A stretch of DNA of 64,000 nt from Quercus robur (lineage: Eukaryota; Streptophyta; Magnoliopsida; Fagales; Fagaceae), in assembly GCF_932294415.1 (NCBI RefSeq), contig NC_065536.1:49476354-49540353 (forward strand). Reading direction: 5' to 3'. The notes beneath the pieces were generated by a model. That model was not told the DNA's origin. It searched no databases and worked only from the letters and a program-made list of their open reading frames with translations. Made by a program: the position numbers and the translations under genes. Positions 1-13,045 of the stretch are shown piece after piece (positions within the stretch are counted from its first letter, which is position 1; each line of letters opens with the position of its first letter).

Positions 1-120
1 ATACAGTAGCAGAAAGGTTTTGGCTTTTGCATATAAACATTAGATCGAGATTGTGGAAGAAGTTTTAGAACCGAAAGCTATTAAATATTCTCGTAAATCA
101 CATAGACTCAGAGCGTGTAC

Positions 121-235
121 CTGATGAAGAGGAAGCTGAAGAGTGAGTGCGTTGGGATATTGAGGGTGAAGCAGAAAAAGAACGGAAGGAAACGCAGGTT
201 CCCTGAGACTCAGTGTGAGTCCTAACCATACTCAT
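121..235 (-). CDS. possible first coding exon of an unknown gene running off the left edge
   Basis: On the minus strand an ATG at 233-235 opens 38 codons free of stops, ending at a good donor (CATCAG followed by GTACACG) after position 121. The peptide begins MSMVRTHTESQG and is rich in Ser, Thr and Arg with very few acidic residues, which would suit an organellar transit peptide. No later exon can be seen because the gene would leave the window at position 1. A GA-rich stretch (about 355-395) lies upstream and could be promoter or 5' UTR. I do not recognise the product, and an open stretch this short could be chance. Confidence 0.3.
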
Positions 236-682
236 CTCAGCTCCGAAACCTATAATTACTAGTATGCGATCCTCCTTCCTATCTATCTATCTATCTATCT
301 AAGCTATCTCCGTTTCAAGTCCGCATTTAGTGCTTTCCATGTCAGAAAAGGCTACAGAATGAGAATGAGAAAGAGAAAGAGAAAGAGAAAGAGAACCACT
401 TCTCAACATTTTTTAAGCGACTGATGAGCGAGTGAGACACAAAATGCGCAATTACATTATAATACCCCCAATCCTTATTAACAAACTTTGTTGTTGCACA
501 CTCTTCCGGGTCAAGATGCCAAGTTTTCAACTACGTTTTACTATAATTATTAACTTTTTAGATATGGCATTTGTCAGGAACCATTTTAAGAAATTTTGCA
601 CGAGAGAAGAAAAAATAAAGCAATTAATACTTTGACTGTTTTTTCTATTTTCTATAAAAGTTTAGTCAAAAGTTTTGAAAAG

Positions 683-820
683 TACTGCGTTCATAGTATT
701 TTTACAACAAATCATAGTTAGTTTGTTGTTATTTGTTCAAATTTAAACTTACCACTAACAATAACAACCAGTAACAACCTGTCACTTAAAATTTGTTGTG
801 AAAATGTTGTGAATATAACA
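683..820. mobile_element. hAT-type MITE, small non-autonomous copy
   Basis: Both ends read towards TTGTTGTGAAAA / TTTTTACAACAA-type inverted ends, and the inside has the same layout (short purine-poor centre, GTGACAGGTTGTTA-like motif in reverse) as the better preserved copies at 45638-45797 and 27524-27909. Target duplications are not clear here. The rest of 236-2370 holds only AT-rich DNA, homopolymer runs and possible hAT-end debris near 915-1170. Confidence 0.45.
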
Positions 821-2370
821 TTTTTTTTAATAATTACCCTAAAGACACCAATTAACATAACCATTTCTCTTATTATCACGCTAAAATTAGGGCTAGAGAG
901 AGCAAGCTAGGTGGGTTATGACCCCCTTGACTTTACAAAAATCCTCAATCCCTCTTGTAATTTTGGTATAAAAAAAATTAAATTTGGAAATAAATTTCAA
1001 TAATAGGTCTCCCTAGATTTTAACTAACCATTCATAATTTAATTATATTTTATTTTTATTAAATTGAGTTGTATTTTTTTAGACATGTTAAAACTTCCCC
1101 TTTTTTTCTGCAAAAATGTAAAAACTATATATATTAGCCCCCTGGAATAATTTTCTGGCTCCGTCATTGGCTAAAATACTAATTGGTTTTTGGTATAGTT
1201 AAGGTTTAATATCTTGTTTGACGATAAGAAACTATATCAATTGAAGTATTGAACTAACCCTTTCTCAAAAAAATAAAATAAAATAATGTTGAACTAACCA
1301 TAACCCACTATGATGCTATGAAAAGTACTGGGAAATTATTGCGCTAGTAGTATTGTTTTAGTTTTAAAATTATAGTATAATAAAATTCTTAAATCAAATT
1401 TTCAATTATCAACAACCAGTGAAGTCATGATTAAAAAAACAAGTCATCAGTAGGAGTTGAAATTTTGTCACCGGCTTTTTAATAGTGATTGGATTTCATT
1501 ATGGAATCCTTTAATGAATTTTTTTTTTTTTTTTTTTCTGAATAAGTTTATTATGGAAAGTAGGAATTCATTTTGCTAAATTAAAATTCTGATCATTAAA
1601 AAATAGCAAAGTGTCATTTTCTGTGCATATCATAAAACTAATTATTTGGCTATTAATTGTTATATACGCTAAATATGTTGTTAGATAAATACATAGAACT
1701 GGAAAGGAAAAATGTTAAATTATTCCAGGAATGCTTATTGTGTGCTTCTTTCCCCTTTAAAAAAAAAAAATTGAAATAGTTATAAAGTTTTACGAGGAAT
1801 CTAGCTAAAATAAAGTGCCATCAAAAGGTGGCTAAACAAATGCATTGTACTTTGACAAGAATTTTTTTTTTTTTTTTTGATAAAAGTGTAGTACAGAAAC
1901 TTCAACCAGACTTACATAACTACATGCACTAACATCAAACCATAACTCAACAACCACAGCTACAGAAATAGCATCATCAACAACCACAACAACAACAACA
2001 AGACAACGACATATAAGTTATAACACACTACAAACAGACTTCCGATAGCCAGATTTTAACTTCCTTGATGTATACATCCCACTGAGCGAGGCGAGGTGAA
2101 TCCCAATGAGTCCCAAAAATAGCATTGCGTCAAAAAACGCAGGATATGTATCATAGAAAATTTCACGTTCAGTTTGATCTACTCCTTATAATTTGACAAT
2201 AACATATCAAAAAAAAAAAAAAAAAGTAATTTCACAAGAATGAGGTATAAGAATTCATTCCCAAATCAATATAAAATGTATGTATTTATTTATTTGATGA
2301 ACAATATAAAATGCATTTTTTGATACAAAATTTGACTTTCATGATAGGGTTAATGTAATGTTATTTATTA

Positions 2371-3327
2371 GAGTACTCACAGCAGTGGTGCTATATTAGT
2401 ATATTGCTATATTTTAGTTCCTCAAACACCAAAATCATGCTCCAGTAGTGGAGATAAATCTATAGATAAATGTGCACTGTTCATGAAAGCTAAACAAAAA
2501 AATTATTATTTTATTCTGCCTAGTGATTAAAATAATACCACTTGCTCCTTTTTTTTTTTTTTTTTTTCATTCTTTTATCACATTGTGCCTCTCTCTCTCT
2601 CTCTCTCTCTCATTCACTCTCATCTCATCTCTGAAGCTCATCGCTCTCAAGCTCACTCTCTCAACTCTGGTCTCTCAAGCTCACTCTGTTTATCGCCGCC
2701 GGCCCGACTCATCGTCGACGTCGCCTCCACCGAAGCTCAACGTCACTAACCCACCAACCGTCCAAAGCCGCCAATCGGAGTGCTTCAGACCCACGCTGCC
2801 GATCGGAGTGCTTGCTCGTGGTTATGCTTGCTCGTGGATATTGGGTACCTAACTAGGAAACCCATGGAGCTCGCTGACCCACCCCTTCTGCTGACCCAAC
2901 TTGCCGACATTGTGCTTGTTTGTGACTGGTGATTTTTTATTTTGTTTGTGATTGGTGATTTTGTTTGGTCTGGATTAAGGAAAAAGATTGGAGATTTGGG
3001 GGTTTTTTTTTTTTTTTTTTTTTTTTTTGCCTACTGTGGACTGGTGGTGGTGGTGGTGGTGTTGGTGGTGGTTGTGGGTGTGGTTGTGGCTGTGGCTGTG
3101 GTTGATGGTAGAGGTGATTGTGGTTGGTGCTGTGGATGTTTTTTGGGTAGTGGGATATATTATTTTATTGTAGTGGTTATATTATTTTATTGTGATGTTT
3201 ATATTATTTTATTATGTTGAAATCTAAAATAGATCCACTACTACAGCATGTGTGTAGGTAAAATAGATAAAGTAACTTTTCGTGGAGCTAAAAAGCTAAA
3301 TTTTTAGCTTCACTATTATGGATGCTC
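2371..3327. mobile_element. PIF/Harbinger-like non-autonomous element
   Basis: The left end begins GAGTACTCACAGCAGTGG and the right end, reverse complemented, begins GAGCATCCATAATAGTG, giving imperfect terminal inverted repeats. Both ends are flanked by TTA, the 3-bp target duplication expected of PIF/Harbinger elements. Inside are a (CT)n run, a GC-richer 5' UTR-like stretch (2690-2830) and a T-run followed by GGT repeats. These give spurious low-complexity open frames but no transposase. A similar CT-rich then GT-rich layout recurs at about 10.2-11.1 kb. Confidence 0.6.
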
Positions 3328-3510
3328 TTAACCCAGATAGTGGACATGTATTTCATTATCGTAGTGGTAGTAGACAAGAAGTCCAAAATAGTATCTACTC
3401 TTTCAAGTTCCACATGGCAGCTGCAGTCCTAAAAGTAAAACCTCTGACTATGTATGAATAAAAGTGGAAAATTCTTAGAAACACATGGAATACAAAGAAA
3501 TTGAGCTCCG

Positions 3511-4592
3511 CAATGGCGGCAACTTGAGTCATGGCCCCCCAAAATTATTTGAAAGAAGTTGAAATATATGGATTTATAATGAGTTATCCTATTTAAAAAA
3601 AAATAATAAAATAAATAAATAAAAACTTAGCAAGTTGATATCCTTTTGACCCCTCTTCTCCCATTAATTTTTTTATTTATAAAATTACAATTCTATTGGT
3701 GATTACTGATTATTGATAAATTTAAATATCAATAACTTAAATTAACTAGGTATTCATCAACTTGTGATAAACATATAGTTTTTAACAATTATGTCAGGAA
3801 AAAAAATTATAACCTTAGCTCCTACCTCATTAAAAAGAAATAATAATAATTCCTCTTGCTTACTTTGACTATGATAGCAGTGTTTCTCAAAAATTACACC
3901 ACCACAAAACACAACACCACCAATAAATCTACAACTGAATTGTTAAGCAACTCACATTGAGTACATGTGAGTCTTTGATCATTTTCTCAGTTTTAGTCTC
4001 TCTCTCTCTCCGTTCCATAATTTCTCAATTTGTCTCATTCTTCTTTCTTTGTCTCTGACTTTGATTTCCCTTTTCTTTTATCTTCTTTTACTTCAAGCTC
4101 TTTAAACTTGAATCTGAAGTTTTTAAGTGCCTTTAAGTTGTTTCAATTTCAAGAAAATGTACTGTCCACTTGTATGGTTAAAAACCTCACACTTAGCAAT
4201 GTTAATTAAAATAGTAGCCACATATCTCTTTCTCTCTCTTTTAATTTTGTTAAAGTAACTATTTTTTTCTCTACTACCCAGGTAGTAGGTACATGATTCT
4301 TCTTCATTTTTTTTTAATTGATAGATATTTTATAATATAACATATAATATAATAAACTAATAGTTTGATAAAAGTATATAATATGTCATATAAATAAATA
4401 AAATAATGGAAGATTTTAACAATCTTTAACCAATTAGTAAATTTTTATCTTAATTATAATACTAAATCTAGGTCTATTGACAAATTAAAAAAACTATTAA
4501 GTTATAAAGTACTTAACTATTGAAAATTTCTTGTCCATGATCTGGCTTTTCAAAAAAAAAAAAAAATCTTATAAAAAAATATTAAAATGAGT

Positions 4593-4623
<31 letters not shown>

Positions 4624-4660
4624 TGGCCTCCCCAAGCATAAATTCTAGGCTCCGCCATTG
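3511..4660. mobile_element. candidate hAT-like non-autonomous element
   Basis: Left end CAATGGCGG followed by a C-run (GGCCCCCC). The right end mirrors it with GGCCTCCCC and CCGCCATTG. Ends of this kind, 'ATGGCGGAG' next to a G/C run, are common in plant hAT elements with TTF-type transposases. No convincing 8-bp target duplication was seen. The interior is AT-rich with CT runs and a (TA)n run at 4593-4618 and has no coding potential. Confidence 0.4.
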
Positions 4661-5573
4661 CTCCCTCCTTTCACATGAGTGAACTCCACTGTAAATATGG
4701 AAGAAGGAAGTACTATTCTCCATGCTCCGGAAATACTTAAAAATTACTTAATAAAACTATAAAAGTGAGGATGAAACTTTTGTGGAAAAAGAATTGGGAA
4801 TGGGAAGTGTTTCTACCAACGAATATGGGGAGCAAATTTTGATGAGGCCGGCCTCGTGTTGTTAAATTTACCTGGCTTTAGGCTTAGATGATTCTTCTTA
4901 CTTCTCTTTAAATTACTTAGGAAAACAAAAATTAAAATTTGTACAATAAAGAAAAAAGTCATGTACTAATACTAAAGTTTTACAATAAACATATTTTTTA
5001 TTCCTATATTTTTGTTCTATTTTCAAATTGGTCCTTACTTTTTTTGGTAGTTCCTTGTGTTTTTAAACTTGCAATCATTTTAGTCTTTGTCATCATCTCA
5101 CTTATGGAAAATGCTTACATGACTGATGGTGGTTACGTTTTAATATTAGGTGCTTTTCTAAGTAAGATGATAGAATAGACAAAAATAACAATAAATTTAA
5201 AATTTTAAGGACCAAAATGAAAATTGTGAAAACTTGTAGACCAAATTGAAATTAGGGCCAAAATATAGGGATCAAAAATGTGTTTTGCATTATTTTTATA
5301 CTTATTACCCATGTTAAGGAATAAACCTTTTTTTTTTTTTTTTGAGAAAAAAACCATTTTGGTTATGAATAATTATTTTTCATTTTAAATAACAATTAAT
5401 CCTAAGTAAGAATTATTCCTTATAATACTGCTAAAAATATATTTCTTATAATAAAAACATCAGCAGATAATTAAATAGTTATTACATCACACGGTCTACA
5501 ATTTTTCAAACGAATCTTTGATTTATTTTGACTAACTTGCTAGTCTAGCAAGGACTTCAATTTGTTGATTTTG
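4661..5573. other. gene-free AT-rich stretch downstream of the OMT pseudogene
   Basis: No coding region recognised. Around 4990-5280 opposed motifs (AAATTGGTCCTT and GGACCAAAATG) suggest a decayed fold-back element, but ends and target duplications are not clear. Confidence 0.35.
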
Positions 5574-5949
5574 CTAGCAGATGCGCCTACAAAGGGTGAG
5601 GCCATCGCCAATTGAAATGAGGGATGATTCAATGCGGGGATCAGTTGCTGGAAAGCTGTTCAATTCATCAAAATACTTTTTGCCAATCCTCGAAAATTCC
5701 TCCATCTTATCATCTTCAGGGTCTGCCACCGAACCAAACCATAAGGTATTATCATATGCAATTATTCCACTAATCTTAACCAGTTTCAAAAGTAGCTCAT
5801 GATATTTGATGTAGCCTTCCTTATCAGCATCCACAAATGCAAAATCGAATGCCCCTTCTTGTTTGCCCTGCATTCATAATTATGAAATTAAGGTAAGTAT
5901 ATATGTGCAACTTATCTTCGGTTGCACAAAATAAAAGGAGACAGAAGAC

Positions 5950-6065
5950 TAAGGGTCTATTTGGATAGAGGAGAGAATGAGGGGAGTAGAGTAGAGTTGA
6001 CTAAAAATAGGCTAATTTTGGGTAAAATCTACTCTACTCTACTCCTCTCTCTCTTCTCCTAACAT
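5950..6065. mobile_element. short MITE-like inverted repeat
   Basis: Starts TAAGGGTCTATTTGGAT, the type of end seen on the GGGTCTGTTTGG MITEs elsewhere in the window, and has inner inverted arms GGAGTAGAGTAGA / TCTACTCTACTCC. The right terminus is degraded. It lies in the last intron of the OMT pseudogene. Confidence 0.4.
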
Positions 6066-6375
6066 ATATTATAAGTAGTATTTAGGAAGAGAAATGAAAA
6101 GGTTCAATTGAGTAGAACTGAAGACAATATTGATAAATTATGAATTTGGTCAAATTATTTGCACAAATAGGAGTCAAATTTGGAATGTCATTATTCATCA
6201 AAATATAACATTTTTAAAAAATTTTAGCAAGAGAAAATTTTAGATTCACTTCTTTCACCTTTTAGGAATAGAGGGGAAAAAAATACAAAAAACCTAAAAT
6301 TTTCCCCATTACTGATATAGCACATTTACCAGTAGCTAGCAGAAAAGGTATATAAAATAAAATAAAAAAGGACAA

Positions 6376-6823
6376 AGATCAGTTAAAAAATTAGTTGTAC
6401 CCTTTCTTCTTCTTTTTTTTTTTTTTGAAAAGAAAATTAGTTGTACCCTAAGATTACAACCTTACTCAATAAAATAAATACTACTACATATTTTAAAAAT
6501 CTAACCGTAAAGTTGCATGTTCTTTACACTCTTAATACACATGTCAAATTTTATGTCAATCGAATATTATTTATTATATGATCTATAAGCTTATATTTTA
6601 TCCATAATTTTAAATTATAAATACTTACAATTTAAACAATTTATTGATGACATTGTTATGGATCTTTAATTTTTTAGAAATTTTGCAAGAATGGAGGATA
6701 TAAGAAGAAAATGTAATTCCATGGTAGATTTGTCAAAATTCACCTCCAATAAATAAATAAAAAAAATTTAAGTAAGGTTGTAGCCTAAGGTTATAACCAA
6801 TTTTGAAGCTAAACTTTGTCCAA
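6376..6823. mobile_element. MULE-type MITE, same family as the one at 39239-39634
   Basis: The right end, reverse complemented, starts GGACAAAGTTTAGCTTCAAA and the left end carries TTAGTTGTACCCTAAG. The inner sequence (Tgttctttacactcttaa motif, ATTGATGACAT, GGTAGATTTGTCAAAATTCA) matches 39239-39634 along most of its length. It lies in the last intron of the OMT pseudogene. The left boundary is blurred by a T-run and a duplicated motif. Confidence 0.6.
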
Positions 6824-7114
6824 AAAAATTCAAGGGAGGCCAAACTTTTTCTTTAAAAAAAAAAAAAATTTAGAAACAGACACAGGAGAGGGAACGAGAT
6901 TTTAACATAAACACACAGCACAAGCTCTATTGAAAAGGCATGAAAGCTTTTAAGGGAGAAAATTTATGTAGTAATTATGAAAAATTTTGGAGTTAGTAAC
7001 TTATTTTATTAATTTCCTTGTCACTAGACTGTTTACTGCAAAATATTGCCTTGTCATGGTTTTATCATTGAGGTATATTATGGTTAACCACCCCAATTTC
7101 TTGTTTTTGTTTTT

Positions 7115-7230
<116 letters not shown>

Positions 7231-7541
7231 AGTACTGATGCCTGGTTGGAACTAATTTGAAACTCCTCATCCTATCAAAAAATAATAATAATAATAAATA
7301 AAATTGGAAATTCTTCATGTTTTAGCAATTTGTTCTGCTTCTTGATTGTTGGATAAGATCAACAACAGAAAACACTTTTACCCCACACTTCTAGTATGAG
7401 CACCTACGATTGCAATTTATTTATTTTTATTTAACAAACATACGATTATTAACTTAAGTAGACATACAATTGCATCATGCATCGTGCAAGAAACTTACAT
7501 TGGTAATTAGATCATTCAAAATTGGCAAGGCATCTGATTCA

Positions 7542-7754
<213 letters not shown>

Positions 7755-7758
7755 CTAT

Positions 7759-8685
<927 letters not shown>

Positions 8686-8946
8686 TCAAAAGTAATAACT
8701 TTAGTAAAGATATGTTTAAAAAAAAAATGTTATTTATTATCTTAGGCAGTGACAGTGCATGAAATTTAATAAAATGAAGTGCAATAAAATGTAAGATACA
8801 TAGCTCTAACTGTACCCATGCTCCTCTTCTTGCAATTTGTAGGAGGCTTGAAAAATTAATTAAGCCAATTACAATATGCCACATCAAAATTTAGTGACAC
8901 ATTTCAAATTTTACCACATATTTCTATCTTCTTTAGTAAAAAGAAT

Positions 8947-9323
8947 GGCAAATTACAATTTATCCACCTATGGTTTGACCGAAATTTAAGTTGTCTATTT
9001 GTAGTTTGAAATTTGACACTTTACCCACCTGAAATTTGACCAAAATTTAAGTTGCTTACCTGTGATTTGAAATCTCATGTTGCAAATGTTCTGCAAAATT
9101 CTTTTTTATCTTATTTAATCTTGTATTTTTATATTTTTTGTATTTTTGGAGGAGTGAGATATAAAAGTAGAGCAAAATTACATATTTAGCCATGTTTTTA
9201 AGAGAAGTGCATTACAAAACTTTAACCAAGCTAATCTCAAGAAGGTAAAGTGCTAAATTTCAAATCATAGGTAGGCAACTTAAATTTTGGTCAAACCATA
9301 GCTAATTAAGTTGTAATTTTCCC
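8947..9323. mobile_element. MULE-type fold-back MITE with 10-bp target duplication
   Basis: Flanked by TAAAAAGAAT at 8937-8946 and 9324-9333. Ends GGCAAATTACAATTTA and, reverse complemented, GGGAAAATTACAACTTA. The inner inverted motif is CACCTATGGTTTGACC / GGTCAAACCATAG. It lies in the intron between exons 2 and 3 of copy 1 and is absent from the same intron of copy 2. Confidence 0.8.
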
Positions 9324-10085
9324 TAAAAAGAATTTGACACATATCATTTGAGCCCACGAGATAGAGATATAAATAAAATAGAGATAATTATCTTTATTCA
9401 AATAAATAAAAATAGAGATAATTGTTTACAAGCAAAGTTCTAGTGAGACCTTCTGACTTTGGACTAAGAACACATTCAAATTTCAGAGAATGAGAGAAAT
9501 TCGTAAACACAAAATTCGGAGGATATATGACATATTCCCTTCTCTCTGTTCCTCCCTTTTCTCCCTCACCATGGTAAAGCAATTATATACCCATCAAACA
9601 TCCAAACCAAAATGACTTTAAAATAGTGCTTGGAAAGAAAATTATGACCCACCAAAAAGGATGTTCTTTCAATTGCTCATGCTCTCGTGGTTAGCTTTTT
9701 TCCAAAATGTACTGCAACATATGAAATCACGTTAGAGGAAGGTGAGCCATATTGAGATACATATTGATAAAAGATTCTCACATATTTGGATGCCTTTGAA
9801 AAATAAAGGAAAATATTTGTACGATTATGACAAATACTAGAATGTCCAAAATCTAAGTTTTAGGACTAGTTCCCGAAATACTTGTCAACTGGGTTGGTGA
9901 TGGGCCTAAGGACTAACGTGGAATAGTCAAAGCAATCCGAAAGAAAGCACTAAATAGTCACTATCATAACGCTACCGTATAACAAAACTTTTTTTTTTCT
10001 TTTTAATGTTATTTTTAAGAGTATTTATATCAAAAATGTATTCTTAAAAAAAAGAAAAAAACATAAAAAATGTGCTAGAATCTCA

Positions 10086-11215
10086 TTTTTAACTCTCATC
10101 CTTCAAAAAGTCACACACATCAAAGTTGCTATTATTAAAAATTTTAACTTGTTAATAACTACAGTAAAATGTCAAAAATGACAAATAACAGCCTACTTTA
10201 ACTCAAATCTTATAAAAAATAATAATATTTTATTAATCTTTCAATTAAAATATTATTTCTCTCTCACACTATTTTCTCTCTTTTCTTCTACTAGGGCTTT
10301 CTTCTCTCTTTTATTCTTTGGTTCACTGGCTTCTATCTCCCTCCCTCTCTCGTCTCTCTCTACCTCGTCGTTTCGTTCTGGTTCCGAGATGGGTATTGTC
10401 TCATCGTTTTGGTTCCGAGATGGATCTCGTCTCATTTTGTCTTTCTCTCTCTGCCAAATCTTTCATCTCTCCCGATCTGCCACCGTGAGTTTGTGATTTG
10501 TGATGTGGGTTTGTGGTTTATGGTGGTTGTGGGTTTGGTGGGTTGTGGTGGAGGTTATGGATTGTGGAAGTTGTGGGTTGTGGTGGAGGTCGTGGATTGT
10601 GGAGGTTTTTGGTTGTGGTGAAGGTTGTGGGTTGTTTCGTGGGTTTTGTGGTTGTGGGTGTGGGATGATCGGGTCTGGGTTGTAGAGTCGGGTCTGGGTT
10701 GTGGGTGGGTTTCGGCAGCCTTGGGTGGTTTTGCTGGATATGGGTGTGAGTTGATTGGGATGTATTGGGTTGTGTGTGTAGGTTGATTGATTCGGCGGTT
10801 GGCTGTAGTAATTTGTTGTGGGTTGTGCCATGGGTTGAGGCCGTGGATTGCTTCTACGCTCGCCTCTGCTTCTCGATCTCTCTCTGATGAAATCTTTCTC
10901 TGGTGGGTGTGGGCTGATTGATTCAGTGGTTGGTTGTGGGTGGTGACATTGAGGGGGTGGTGTCTGGTGGTGGCCATGAGGGGTGGGTTGGTTGTTTTTG
11001 CTTGGAGAAGAGAGACACACACAGAAAGAGAGAGAAAGATATGTCTCATGCAGAATAAAAATATACTATAAATAATAAATAAATAATATTTTAATAAAGT
11101 AGTAAAAAAATAAAATTAATCTTTAACGTTGGGTGAAGTATAAAGTGGAGTATTAAAATGGATAAAGTAGTGTTTTGAAATACTAAATGTAATTTTTTTT
11201 GACATGTTTAATGTG
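10086..11215. mobile_element. probable non-autonomous element with CT-rich and GT-rich interior
   Basis: This stretch of the first intron of the OMT pseudogene has no counterpart in copy 2. It starts with AT-rich sequence, runs into CT-rich 5' UTR-like DNA (10256-10480) and then GGTTGTGG-rich DNA (10490-10980), and closes with an AT-rich tail containing GATAAAGTAGTG opposed to GCCTACTTTAAC. The layout resembles 2371-3327. Boundaries are approximate. The long Trp/Gly or Pro/His/Gln-rich open frames reflect base composition only. Confidence 0.4.
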
Positions 11216-12014
11216 AATAATCCTATATATATTCAAATCTAAATTTGATTCTCAATACCAAAGTTTGTGAAGGAAACCTTTTAAAAAAATCATTATTGAA
11301 AACGAAGTCATATCTAATATGCTTAAAATCAGATTCTCCAAAACAACATATTAGGGGAAGATTTTCAATATTTCTGTATCCAATTGATAGTTTCAGCTTC
11401 AACTAAATAGCCCATACATGTTATATCTAAAGCTCCTCACTGTGCCCAAATAATTCCCAGAATACCTTTACAAAAAAAAAAAAAAAAATTCCCAGAATAC
11501 CCAAGAGTTGGGTTGGGTATAAAGGAAACAATTAACATTTTCCCCATTGCAAATAAGATGGTAAAACAGCGCGCACATACTCAGCAAAAAAAGAAAAAAA
11601 AAAGTGTTTTCGTAGTGGATTTCAAAAAACTAGTTGTTATTAGAGACAATATATTTAAGGATAAAATATTTTTTAATGAAAAAATTTCCTCACAGTTGTT
11701 AGCAGGGCCTGTTCTGATTGATACTTAATAAAAGTAATGTAAATATGATGGACCCAAAGAAAAAGAATGTTATTGTAATTGCAATAAGTTATATTAATAG
11801 TTGTGAAAAAGTTGGTGTTTCTAACCTTTTGAAGTGCTTGATTTTTTAGGATGATCTTCTCGGGTGCTGTAAAAAGTTTTCACATGTCGATGTAAGTGCA
11901 ATTATATAAGCCAAGAATAGGAACGCACTCCCCTTGTACGTGCGTGTTATGTATGTACACTAACTAAAATAATTAAATGCACAGTTTGAGATTTGGTCAT
12001 AATGCTATTGCTAG

Positions 12015-12263
12015 CAAGGACGGATCCAGCCGGGGGTCTAAGGGGGCCTAGGCCCCCTTGGGCCCAAAAATAAAATTTTCGACAAAAAAAAAAATAAAAG
12101 ACCTTGGCCCCCCTATCCCAGCCGGCCAGCCCAGTCAAGACTCAAGAGCCCATGTAAATCTAAAAAAAAAAAAAAAAAACTAATCACGCAAGACTCTTGC
12201 GTGATTAGTTTTTATGACAATACATTGGAGTTGTTGGAATTACAAGCTTCCTTTTATTATAAC
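12015..12263 (+). mobile_element. left end of a hAT element
   Basis: Begins CAAGGACGGATCCAG followed by G- and C-runs (GGGGGCCTAGGCCCCC), a start typical of plant hAT elements with TTF-type/HAT-dimerisation transposases. It is interrupted at 12264 by the Tat-type retrotransposon. The continuation lies at 22652 onwards, leading to the hAT transposase C terminus at 22746-23234 in the same orientation. Most of the transposase is missing, and no right terminus was found. Confidence 0.6.
12175..12213. repeat. perfect 19-bp palindrome with a one-base loop
   Basis: Left arm 12175-12193 (AAAAACTAATCACGCAAGA), single C at 12194, exact reverse complement at 12195-12213. It sits in the hAT remnant 50 bp from the retrotransposon insertion site. 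Confidence 0.9.
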
Positions 12264-12872
12264 TGATGATACCGAAAATCGTCAGTAAATTACACGGTCC
12301 TCACGTGCTCCAGACAGCACCTATGAAACAAAAACAAAAAAGACCTTGAGAGAGTATCGGTGTGATACCAGCCAAAAACCCTCTGAAGGTTAAGTTAGAG
12401 AACTTTCACAACTCTAGAATGTCAGAACTTGGGCAATTATGCATACCTTGGTTCGTGAAGGTCTTGGGGTTTTTATAATAGCATGGGGTTGATATTTGTT
12501 CCTTGGCTTAGAAGATCTTTTCTTGTGGGAGAGATCTTCTTTAATTCATGTATCTTACGAGATCTTTTCCTTATAGGACTCTCTTGATTAGGGTTAAGCG
12601 TGGGCACAAGATACATGGCAACCTCGTCAAAGGTTCGCTTATCCTCTTCAGCTTCCCCCCATCAGCTTCATATCCCATCAATATATTCTAGTTGTCTCAT
12701 TTAGATGTTTGTTGTCTTCAAGGTGCAGCCGTCAACTTTGAGGTGGAACCGTCAACTTTCATTCTATCGTTGTTAGGTCGTGAACGATTAAGCGAGGCTG
12801 ACGAGTTCATTAGGACCATCACTTTCGCCTAATACAGACAACTTCATCAAAACCACAGAATTACCCTTATCA
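12264..12872 (-). repeat. 3' LTR of the Tat-type element
   Basis: Bounded by TG (TGATGATACC) and CA (CCCTTATCA). Directly inside, on the minus strand, is a purine-rich AGTAAAGGGCAGA at 12873-12885 as polypurine tract. Matches 22014-22646 along its whole length. Confidence 0.92.
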
Positions 12873-13045
12873 TCTGCCCTTTACTCTATAGCCCCGTTGG
12901 CTTTAGCCAACAGTTATGGAGTTCAATTCGTAGCTCTCTCCTTTTTTTACTACTTATTATTTTGTTTATCGAAAAAAGAGTGGGCATTTATGTGTAATTC
13001 CTCGAGCAACCTTTATTAATTGCTTGGACACATGGCTTAAGCAGA

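Noticed and set aside
915-1170. Complete hAT element
   Set aside because: Only loosely opposed GACCCCC / GGGGGC ends with no inverted-repeat match or target duplication.
2942-3220. Open frames rich in Val or Trp
   Set aside because: They are translations of a T-run and GGT/GTGG repeats inside a non-autonomous element; there is no domain and no codon bias.
10409-11049. Long open frames on both strands, Pro/His/Gln/Thr-rich or Trp/Gly-rich
   Set aside because: Product of a GGTTGTGG-rich low-complexity stretch in an intron of a pseudogene; frames overlap on both strands.
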